Positions 1 to 8,744 of a stretch of DNA of 64,000 bases are shown one piece after another. Positions within the stretch are counted from its first letter, which is position 1. Each line of letters starts with the position of its first letter. The DNA is taken from assembly GCF_964355755.1 (NCBI RefSeq), contig NC_092675.1, positions 19,732,912-19,796,911 on the forward strand, written 5' to 3'. Both the position numbers and the translations under genes were made by a program. This stretch comes from Antedon mediterranea. Taxonomy: Eukaryota; Echinodermata; Crinoidea; Comatulida; Antedonidae. The notes under the pieces were generated by a model, which made no database searches, had not been told where the DNA came from, and saw only the letters and a list, made by a program, of their open reading frames with translations.

Positions 1-467
1 CGCGTGGGAATTTTTGAAATGCTCAAAATGACATGAAACGCGTAGAAAGTTGATTAGATATTGATTTTTCGCAATTTGAAATTTTAAACGCGCGTGCGCG
101 CGTAACTTTTTGTGAATCATGCCATTTTTAATCCATAGAAAGTTTGCGCATTATATGACTTAAAAGTTCACCAAGTTTCAATACAAAACGACTTTTAGTT
201 TTTATTCTATGATCAATCATTGAAATTCACAAAATCGCGCGTAACTTACGCTGCGCAACTTCCAAATCGTCCAAAAGCTTGGCTGCACATCTACAGCTAC
301 AGGTCAATCTTATGACAAAGTTATACAATGTTATATTTGCCAGAATTAGAGATATGCGACCAACAAAATTCGTGGAAAGAAAGAAGAACAAAGAAAAAGA
401 AAAAGAAAAAAAAAAAAAAAAAAGATCCTGACAATAACAAGGGGTTATCCGCCAAGTGCGGATAACC
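1..467. other. Unique left flank of the gene array
   Basis: No gene is visible here. The stretch is AT-rich with several CG-rich words such as CGCGCGTGCGCGCG near 90. It contains an A-rich run at about 378-424 that ends in roughly 20 consecutive A. Similarity to the downstream repeat units begins at 468, so this is single-copy sequence within the window. The only open frame is a phenylalanine-rich translation of the A-rich run on the minus strand, which I do not regard as a gene. Confidence 0.6.
443..467. repeat. Perfect hairpin at the left edge of the array
   Basis: GGTTATCCGC at 443-452 and GCGGATAACC at 458-467 are perfect reverse complements around the 5-base spacer CAAGT. The first base of the tandem unit (468) follows directly. 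A role in the origin of the array is inference only. Confidence 0.6.
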
Positions 468-498
468 AATTATTGTGGAAACTCATTTCGGCATACAT

Positions 499-748
499 CT
501 AGGGCCGTGTTTCCGCAGCCAGAAATTAATCGATAAAAATTAACCGATGAACTGGGGTTTAACCGATTCCACTCGAGAAAAATTAAGCGATAATCTATCA
601 TGCAAATCGGATAATTATCGGATAAATGCGATACTTTTTAACCTTTGACCTGAGGACACATTTTTGTTTGGTAGTGACTGATCATGCGCACTTATTGGTA
701 AACAATTTTATCGGATAATTTTGTTTTGGCTGCCGAAACACGGCCTAG
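499..748. mobile_element. 250-bp inverted-repeat (MITE-like) element upstream of gene copy 1
   Basis: The ends are inverted repeats: GGGCCGTGTTTCCGCAGCC on the left matches the reverse complement of GGCTGCCGAAACACGGCC on the right with one mismatch and one indel. CTAG or TA flanks both ends. There is no open frame. The same element sits at the start of every unit: 8776-9025, 17053-17302, 25258-25507, 33774-34023, 41980-42229 and 50174-50423. A diverged relative in opposite orientation lies at 59339-59558. It sits about 430 bp upstream of the start codon, so it may overlap the promoter region. Confidence 0.7.
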
Positions 749-1174
749 TGGACATTACGCGCCGAAATCTGGGGTTTGAAACCATCCAGATTCTCAAACC
801 GTACGTAATAAGAATGGATAAATGCGAACAAACAGAGTTTGTATTCGTGAAACGACTGTACCATCTACGAATTGTAAAAGAGGTACCAAATTAATTAAAA
901 CATACATTTACTAACGTTTACTAAGAACATAACATTTTATGAACAAAATATACTACTTTATTGTAGGCCTGTGTAAAAAAATGTCCCCACTCGTTAACCA
1001 CATAATTTCACTGGTACAGTAGTCATGGATATTTGCAAACATATTTTTTATAACTGTATTTATGTGTTGTGTAGTTATGGTTACTTGTAATAAGCGGTTT
1101 TAATAATTGCAACTTTTTTATTAACTACGAAAAACACATCAACGTTTATCATTTCGAAAGGCAAGACTGTAACA

Positions 1175-4100
1175 ATGCTGTTGCTTCTTGCTGTTGCCTT
1201 TGTTTATTTGATATCTGGCACGGACACTTGTAAGTTGTTTGTATATAATTAGAATAGATGGTAAATCATAAATTGTATGTTCCATTTTGTTAAACTTAGA
1301 AAAGGCCAGTTTTTTATTGCTTATTTAGCACCAACGTATTGGAATAATCTGGATACAACTACCGTGATTCGTTTAAATACTGTAAGCTCATTTAGAATGC
1401 ATATGAAAACCTTTTATTTCTCTAGCTATCAAACCAATGACTACTAAATATGTTGCGCATTGTACATTTTAATTCATTTTATGCATTTTATGTGTTGTGT
1501 TAACGGCACCGATATGTTCTCTTATCTGTGAGACAAGTTGTAATCTTGATCCCTAAAATGGTAAATTGTTGATTATTGTTAAAATATTGTTTGTAATGAA
1601 AAAAATGACCATTTTAAAATAAATGTTTATTGAAACTAAAACTATTGAAACTAAGTACCTTTTCATTTGTAACGTTTTCAATGTGCTTTGATTGTATAAA
1701 GTATACTTTTAGTATGATTACATTTAATGTGTATTAGGCCTACAACAGGATAGCCTTTCTGTTGGTTATAGGCCTACAATTTTGTAGCTAAGGATTATTA
1801 ATATTATGTAATTTTCAGCATACTTGTCCTACAAAGCACAGGCGACTTCAACATCAGTGGTTTATTGGGATTATGCAAGCTTTGCAACTGATGGAATAGA
1901 TTATACCAATTTCGACTGTTATCATTCTAGTAAGATACTCAGTTAGTGCTACTTATCAGCAATAGCTTACTTACTAAACCAATAGTTATAATAGGGAACG
2001 TTCGATTACCGACGACCTCCCTATTTCAAGTAAATCCTGGACATTTGCATAGAAACCATCATAACTGTCGAGGGATTGCGCACAGTAAAGTCAATAAAAC
2101 CAACTCATTACAATATTAGATACTCCGGACCCACATTATGATATAATCTACCTTCCTCCATTTTAGAATCCGCCTCCAAAAAGTATTTTTAAAACAAATG
2201 AACAATCATATCTTCTCTTATTATTAGCCTGTCATGTTCTGACCTGTACCTTTTCCATATTGTTTACTCATTTTTTTTTAAATGTATTTATTTTTTTAAG
2301 GCTCGCCGCCCATCTCAAGGTGTTTGTCTTCTTATTTCCGGGTATCTGCCTTCATTCTCTAACCTATTATCATTATATTATTTGCATTGTATTTTTCCTT
2401 TCTTTTTTTGTCAGAGTTTGTAAATAAATGTTATGAAACGAAAAGCTTGAAAATAAACAAGACGTACTTTGTTGGTTGTCGGTCGCAAATCGAAAGCTTC
2501 CTGTACAAACTACGTATACATGTGTTAGTTAAATTGTAAGCTGTAATAATTGCATATCCAAAAACTGTCTTTTTATTTAAATTTAACCTATTGTAATTAT
2601 AAACTCACAGGTTATCACTATCAACCATGGATGAAAGTGGATCTTTCACAGGAACACAAAGTCACGAGTGTGACGATCATCAATATGGTTGACCAAGGTA
2701 ACAGTACCACAATTATGTTTTGCACAAAATGTGTAGCCTATAATATAATATCAAAATCGCTAAATTTAGGTTTATATTTGGTGAGTTTTGATTTATAAAT
2801 AATTTATTTCACAAAGGACGTGTCTTTCATAAACGATTACAAGATGCTGAAGTACGAATTGGATCTGATTATTCTTACCCAAGCACATTGTGTGGATCCG
2901 TTACTGATGTCCAGACTAGCCCTATCATCGACATCATCTGTAAAGTTCCAATCATTGGTCGTTACGTAATGGTATGGTTTTCATCAAAAACGCAGTATTT
3001 GAACTTTTGTGAAATAAAAGTCTATGCGGAATATGAATATGTAACTGGTATGTCAGCCTAAAGTATCTTTCAAAACTTTATTTTAAATAGTATTAATGTT
3101 CAAAGTTACATAACAGTCTAACAAGCCACATTCTTATTGTATTCTAGTTACAGTAGGCCTATTGTAATTCAATTAAAGTTTTGAACCATGTAATAAACGC
3201 ATTTACAAAAGTCATCTTAATCATAATTGTGCCAGATATAAAATACAGGGTTCACATATTAACGATCTTCCATTACTTTCAGGTGATTTTCAGAGAATTC
3301 TGAATCCCATCACACTGTTTACTTTGAGTATGGCTTGTTTGTTGGAAAACTTCTACGGAAAGCTGCCAATACGACCATGTAACTATGGTAATAATGAGTG
3401 TGCAGGTGACACTTCAGAGTCGATTGAGGTTGCGACTTTAGACCCATACTCCAGCGGAATACAAACGTTGACAATCGCCTTCTATGTCTACCCGTACCAG
3501 AGTTCGATGGGCGATATTGTTGGATTATTCGAAAAAGGAACCAGTCTACGAATACAACAAACGTATTCAAATGGCAATCTATATCAATCTGAGGTAACTG
3601 TATTCTATGGAAATCAGGAACTGACTAGAGCTCATGTTCTATTGCCTGAAGTCTGGACATTTCTTACTCTGACTTTCGATGGAATCAATGAAAACGTCAA
3701 ACTCTGGAGGAATGGAGAGATTGCAAGTATTGGTTATACACAACGTACGCATTTAGATTTCTATTTCAATGAGACAACAATCAAAATTGGACATGATGGC
3801 TCCGAGGCACAAGCTAACGTGGCGATGTTTCAAATTTATGATAGAGTACTTGACGAATCCGAGATCAAAGCAGTACGAGATCGTTCTACTAATGGTAATA
3901 AATACAATACTTCTTAAATAATTAAATATCAATACCTCTCATATCTCCACTGATAGTTAACTGATAGCACTGTTTTTGTTGATGTAAATCAGTGCAAACT
4001 TGGGCTTTTGAGCTCTAAGCTCCGAGTGATATTGTCTCTCTTTGTAATAATTTTTTTATAATTTCTATATTAAATTTCAGGTCAAGACGGTCTTTACGAG

Positions 4101-4316
4101 ACCCTGTTAACATTAGCGGACTTTCAGGGCAAAATTCTACATACTGTATATTCTCGATCATTGGTTCATTGTGGTCAGATATGCAAATCAAAATGCTGTG
4201 ACGTGTTCAAGTTTACAATGGCTAATAACAGTTGCACCTTGTATTCAACTCAGCAACCTCACGAAACATTTGCAGTAATAAACGGCGAACATTACAGACA
4301 TGTTAACGTAATCTAA
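1175..4316 (+). CDS. Secreted FTP-LamG-PAN lectin-like protein, copy 1
   Basis: Six exons: 1175-1229, 1819-1929, 2611-2697, 2817-3047, 3283-3894 and 4081-4316. All introns are GT-AG and all five are phase 1. The join is 1332 nt, giving 443 residues. The start has A at -3 and opens a hydrophobic signal peptide (residues 1 to about 16). Exons 2-4 (about 19-161) form a fucolectin/tachylectin-4/pentraxin (FTP, F5/8C-like) domain: PWMKVDL at 61-67, AEVRIG at 95-100, LCG at 109-111, GRYV at 132-135, CEIKVY at 149-154. Exon 5 (about 163-365) is a LamG/concanavalin A-like domain with WTFLTLTFDG and a terminal IYDRVLDESEI motif. Exon 6 (366-443) is PAN/apple-like, with Cys 396, 400, 404, 405 and 417. 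FTP domains usually bind fucose through an Arg-X-Asp motif; here it reads Met81-Val-Asp, so sugar binding is unproven. A role in immunity, adhesion or matrix is inference. No AATAAA was seen close after the stop. Confidence 0.85.
1277..1655 (+). mobile_element. LINE 3'-end fragment in intron 1 (copy 1)
   Basis: The reading frame from 1277 resembles the tail of non-LTR reverse transcriptase ORFs: KLRKGQFF, then APTYWNNL, then SSFRMHMKTF, matching the usual WNxLP...SFK pattern. An AT-rich 3' region follows and ends in AATAAATG plus short TTGAAACTA repeats. Units 1-6 carry one extra T near 1410 that shortens the frame; unit 7 lacks it and reads 64 codons. Equivalent fragments start at 9554, 17846, 26036, 34552, 42758 and 50967. 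Confidence 0.5.
1930..2610 (+). other. Intron 2 of gene copy 1, possible old retroelement 3' end
   Basis: This 681-bp intron has no gene. Its second half (about 2270-2450), with T-rich stretches and ending near AAATAAATGTTATGAAACG, looks like an AT-rich retroelement 3' region, but no protein tail is readable. The frame at 2550-2798 simply runs through exon 3 and into intron 3. Confidence 0.3.
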
Positions 4317-5387
4317 CAGATAATTGATTGAGTCATGTTTAAGAAAATATAATTGGAAAAGTAATGTTATTTTCTTGCATATAACATTGAATAGTATAAT
4401 ACTGTATTCATATTTATCTCATAGCTCATCAGCCTCCCATTGGCGCGCCATACCAAATTTAAACTAGAAAGCCACTCCGAGTCCTACTGTAACAATTCTC
4501 ATACATATATATATTTGTGTGTGTCTTAATGCTGTTTGTGATTTAGGCTAGTTTCACTACAAGCATGTGTATGCGAGTTTGGTGTTATTCATTTTGGTAA
4601 AGATCTTTTAATTACTTTTTGAGTAATCCTGCTAACAAACAAACAAACAGACAAATGAAAGCACTCAGAAACTGAGTGAAGTACTTGGCAAAATATATCC
4701 ACTGACTTGGAGCATGATACATTTTTTTGCTTTAGGTATCAGCTTTACATGGTTATGTTTTAAAATTACAAATCACAAATTATAACCCTTGCCTCTTGTC
4801 CAAAAATGAGGTTTTTGGAAAAGAGTAGTTCTCGAGAAAATGCAATTTCAGTTTACGTGTTGCTTTAAGATTTCTCACAGGCTTTTGAAAATGGTCTCCT
4901 ATCTTTTAACACTAGCCGGTCTGAAAATAATATCATTTGTGTTATTTGTGAAGTTATTAATACACCAATGTTGTTGATTTTCAATAAGCATGGTCTGAAA
5001 GTATATACCTATCTACACCTAAAAAATTAAGTAACGATAACTTGAAAACTGTATCGCTATCGTGCTAACAAACAAACATATATACAAACAAAGTAAATAC
5101 TATACTTGGCAAAATTTCTTTTTGCCAAGAAACAAACACACGCGATCGATTCATATACCTCCTTGGCGGAAGTAAATAATGTGTCTCAACCAACGAACAG
5201 TATCGCTTTGTCATCAGAAGGGCATCAGTTGATGTGGATGCAAAGAAAGTCTTGAATAAAAATAAAAAAAACACTACTTTTTATTGATAAACTAGCAGCT
5301 TAACTACAAAATGCTAATTGTTCACTTGGTAATGTTGTTAGCCGTTGTAAATGTATAGGCGTAATTAACAAGAACGTCCCTTTTCGG
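4317..5387. other. Intergenic sequence after gene copy 1
   Basis: About 1.1 kb with no gene seen. It contains an AACAAACAAACAAAC run near 4635, and imperfect hairpins at about 4794-4826 (CTCTTGTCC arms) and 5105-5129 (CTTGGCAAAA / TTTTGCCAAG). Small open frames here vary in length and content between units, which argues against coding. Confidence 0.5.
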
Positions 5388-5760
5388 CATTCTATTATTG
5401 TTATTATTATTACTTGTATAGCGCACATTTATACAACATTTAATTATAATCAGCGGCGCTTCACATCAATTAGTATCGTAACATTGTTTGAAATATAGTG
5501 CTTTTAAATGTTTTTTAAACTGATTATAGTCGTCTAAGTGTTTAATGTGACTTGGTAATCTGTTCCAAATTTTGGGTCCTGCTACGACGAACGAACGGTC
5601 AGCAAATGTCTTTCGTTTAGTTCGTGGGATTGTCAGGTTATAATTGCTGGTGCTTAAATAGTGTTTCTGTGCATATGTAAATAAACCTGTTAAGACAGAA
5701 AACAGAAAATTATTGAGAGAGCGTATGAATATGTATAATATTTTCTAATCGATTGTTCTT
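5388..5760 (-). mobile_element. LINE 3'-end fragment, minus strand (unit 1)
   Basis: Read on the minus strand, this encodes the last 70 or so residues of a non-LTR reverse transcriptase ORF, including RTKRKTFADRSFVVAGPKIW and NRLPSHIK, then a stop near 5470. The 3' region contains GCGCTATACAAG and ends in an ATT/AAT triplet run (plus strand about 5390-5415), as is usual for CR1/L2-type LINEs. It is strongly 5'-truncated. Equivalents lie at about 13665-14037, 21960-22325, 30134-30495, 38655-39015 and 46861-47225. Confidence 0.7.
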
Positions 5761-6690
5761 TAAATAGAGATAGATGTATTTTTTCTATTCGCAAACATAG
5801 ACCTCTTTGAATAGAAGAACGATCTATTGATTCTCATTAAAATAATAATTATATTGAATTATATATAAACAAACCAATCGCAAGCGTCGCGTCCGTTTTG
5901 TAGAAACAACAATAATTTGGTAGAGTACATTAATTATGGGGTGTTCACTATCTAAGAGTCTATTAAACACGTGCGTCACCCATCGTGTAGCCAAAACATT
6001 TATTTATTTAAATCCCTAAATGTACAATCGCGTATTCTGTAATTTTACTCTGACTCTATTCAATTGTTGTTTGACGTTCAATATATTCACCAATTATCGT
6101 TCAACAAATTAAACAAGAAACTCAAATTGCGAAAATAAAAGATCGCGAAATAGTTAAAAATGTAAAATCGCGAAAATTTAGGGCCGCGAAAATGTTGGAC
6201 TTTACAATACTAAATTTATTAGTATTTTAAACCAGATTTACAGTAAATATATTCATTTATTTATATTAGTTTTCTTATTGTTTGCTTAACACAAGTAGAA
6301 AAATATAAATCAGGTTAATGATTTAAAAAACAAAACAAAAAAACTTACTTTTGAAAATAAAAGTATGTATGTATGTTGTCGTCGCGGATCGAAAGTTGTA
6401 TCCGATATTGTCGAACCGGTTGGTGGCGTGCTTTGGTATGTAAATCTAATTTACATACCATGAGTCGGTTGTTATGATTGCGGTATGTGCGCATCCGAAG
6501 AAGACATTTTATTTTCACGAAAGAAAGATATAAACAATTTGGCTGCTTTCGTTGTAAGTAGATTGTTAATTATAATGCTAAACTGTATTGAAACTATTCT
6601 ACCTTGTTCTGAACAATTTGACACTAAAAATAATTTCATATGTACAGTACAATATTTTCAAAGTTATGCGATTTTATGTAGTGCAAATTT
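5761..6690. other. Intergenic sequence with GCGAAAA motifs and a perfect hairpin (unit 1)
   Basis: No gene is seen. Between 6125 and 6200 the word GCGAAA recurs four times. At 6435-6459 a perfect inverted repeat, GGTATGTAAAT and ATTTACATACC around CTA, is kept in units 1-6. The 72-codon frame starting at 6485 changes its C-terminus in other units where the following tandem repeat is shortened, so I do not call it a gene. Confidence 0.5.
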
Positions 6691-7110
6691 CAAAGGTCAA
6701 TAATGTTAGAATCGGCCATTTTTTGCAAAAACATGCCATTAGACTAAATATAAATATGTAGTTTCTGAACAGTTTGAGCCATATTGTGTGTCTCTCAGAT
6801 TAGTGGTTGCTAAGATATGATAAATCAAGGTCAAAGGTCAATAATGTTAGAATCCGCCATTTTTTGCAAAAACATGCCATGCATTAGACTGGATATAAAA
6901 GTGTAGTTTCTGGACAATTTAAGCCCTAATTATCTCCGATTAGTGGTTGCTGAGATATGATAAATCAAGGTCAAAGGTCAATAATGTTAGAAATAGCACT
7001 TCCATTCATTTTTGGACAAACTTTTTCATTACAGTGAATATAAAAACATATATTCTAACGATTTTAACACCATAATTAAGTATCTGTGACTAGCGGTTTC
7101 CAAGATACAT
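6691..7110 (+). repeat. Tandem repeat of about 141 bp (unit 1)
   Basis: The segment beginning CAAAGGTCAATAATGTTAGA recurs at 6691, 6832 and 6972 (periods 141 and 140). It gives two similar copies and one diverged third copy that ends near the AAAATGGCCGCCATTTTT word. Repeat content changes between units: units 3 and 4 lost part of the first copy, and units 5 and 6 carry a different small deletion. Confidence 0.75.
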
Positions 7111-7343
7111 AGTACATTATTAAAAATGGCCGCCATTTTTAATTATGCAAATTAGGCTACTTTCCGTTGTCGAAAAATGTCCTAACGTTGATAAATGTGT
7201 TCAGTGAGGTCTAAAAAACATATTTCATCAAAAAAAAACTTTTCTTGCAATTTGTGTGAGTTAAAAGTCTAAATCCCATGGACTATTGGTGTTGTTGCAT
7301 TGATATAGGACAAATCCTAGTTGTATTGAATGATCTTACTCTA

Positions 7344-8527
7344 AGGTCCATTTACACTAGGACGATAACGATCGATGATAAATAGATAAACATGCATTTT
7401 TCATACATAACCATCTATGCTTCTTTTGATGAAAATAATATTTGTACACGTCCAAAAAATGACGTCATGATAAATATGTTTATCAAATATCATCTGCAAA
7501 ATGTAACAACTTGTAACAACAATTTTCTGGAAAATCCCCTGTGAAATCTCGGGATAAAAACACACCAACAAAAGGCCTGTGTTTTTTAAATGTTCCGAGA
7601 TCTTCCGAGTTTTTTTACTGCGCGCATGTATTGCTCTGGTATTAACTAACCAATCATAGTAATCAAATAGCGCCCAACTATCCTTCCCACGAGATTTCAC
7701 AAGGTTCGCCGATGCGTGTGTGGAAACATGTAATAAGTCGGCAGATTACAAGTTGTTAGAAGTTGTAATAATTTACGCAGATGGAATAACTTACCCATCA
7801 ACATACATAAATCCACAACGATGAAAATCTTTTCCTATAATTTTAAACGCCATATTAGTTTAACTTATAAAATAATAAAGTAAAGTGAAAAATAAATACC
7901 TCTACTCATTGTAATCGATCAACTGCCTCTGTTTGTATCTTGTGTTTCAGTATTTGTGTGTATGTTTCTGTTTGTTTTTGTTGTGTTACTGCATACAGTA
8001 TATGTATGAAACATAATGTATGAAAGAGCATTATTAATAATATCTACGGCTTGCCCAACACAAGTTTCTCTTGGGTTTTAGTCGCGTGCAACGCGACCCT
8101 ACAGCTCACTATGTCGGTCGGTAGGTCGGTCGGTTGGTCGGTCGGTCGGTAAACACTAACTTGAGCACGCGACTGCAACCATGAATATGGCCGTGTTCCT
8201 TTTGATTTTACTTTTTGGGACCTTGCCACTTTAAAAAATGAATACTATTTTTTTTTAAACACTTCTTTCTTTTCCTGTCTGTTTAATTTCATAAAATATT
8301 TGTAAATTAAAAGAAATGTTCTTTTTTTATTGTTAGTTTGTTTTGAAAGAAATAAATGTTAACTTGACTTGACCTGAGATGTGAAAAGGGTATTAGACAG
8401 CATAGATGGTTATCCTATAGTTCTAGCACAAAAACGTTTCTAATTTCTTTTGTTTTATCCAAGACAAAAGTAGGCCTATGTTTATCTTTTTATTGTCGAT
8501 CATTATCGCCCTAGTGTAAATGGGCCT
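7344..8527. mobile_element. Large inverted-repeat DNA element (about 1.18 kb, unit 1)
   Basis: The left end AGGTCCATTTACACTAGG and the reverse complement of the right end, AGGCCCATTTACACTAGG, match over about 50 bp with a few differences. A further inverted match (ACCATCTATGC against GCATAGATGGT) lies inside. TA flanks both sides (7342-7343 and 8528-8529), fitting a TA target duplication. The 99-codon minus frame at 7401-7700 is broken or shortened in other units, so no transposase can be claimed. Other copies: 15621-16804, 23826-25009, 32339-33522, 40527-41731 and 48732-49925. Confidence 0.65.
8041..8380 (+). repeat. Nested repeat with GGTC/TCGG microsatellite (unit 1)
   Basis: Inside the large inverted-repeat element lies a distinct segment. 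It contains the short palindrome GTCGCGT-GCA-ACGCGAC at 8081-8097, a GGTCGGTCGGT-type microsatellite at about 8112-8150, and a tail AAATAAATGTTAACTTGAC typical of a retroelement end. The frame rich in Pro-Thr-Asp on the minus strand is just the microsatellite translated. Probably a SINE or LINE end nested in the older element; the class is uncertain. Confidence 0.4.
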
Positions 8528-8744
8528 TAAAGCTATATGTTATATTTTATCCATATAGTTACTTAATTTACTTAATTGTTGGAATATGCTGATAATGATT
8601 TCACTTTTCAGTAATAGTTTCAGTAGAAGTTGATTATAATCATTGAATATTATGCAATGATAGTGTTCATTACGAATGGTGATAATTATCGTAACATTTA
8701 ATGTCGATGTTTAAATGTATGATTGAACGAAGATAAGTAAATAT

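Larger units (their letters stand above)
468..8744 (+). repeat. Tandem gene unit 1 (8277 bp)
   Basis: First complete unit of the array, same length as unit 2. It holds, in order: the 250-bp inverted-repeat element (499-748), the lectin-like gene (1175-4316), a plus-strand LINE tail inside intron 1 (about 1277-1655), a minus-strand LINE tail (about 5388-5760), a small perfect hairpin (6435-6459), a roughly 141-bp tandem repeat (6691 to about 7110) and a large inverted-repeat element (7344-8527). By eye it differs from unit 2 at only a handful of bases, for example near 2340, 5808, 6107 and 8335. Confidence 0.9.

Noticed and set aside
227-469. 80-codon minus frame rich in phenylalanine
   Set aside because: It is the translation of the A-rich tract; no domain and no splice context.
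2550-2798. 82-codon plus frame repeated in most units
   Set aside because: It runs from intron 2 through exon 3 into intron 3. Only the exon 3 part (2611-2697) is coding, and it belongs to the lectin-like gene.
3319-3570. 83-codon minus frame opposite exon 5
   Set aside because: Antisense shadow of the LamG-like exon; conserved only because the exon is.
6485-6703. 72-codon plus frame downstream of the gene
   Set aside because: Its end changes between units with deletions in the adjoining tandem repeat, and it is missing from units 5 and 6 as an open frame of similar length.
7401-7700. 99-codon minus frame inside the large inverted-repeat element
   Set aside because: Shortened to 65 codons in units 5 and 6 and not kept in units 3 and 4; no transposase motif.
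8044-8229. 61-codon minus frame with Pro-Thr-Asp repeats
   Set aside because: Direct translation of the GGTC/TCGG microsatellite.
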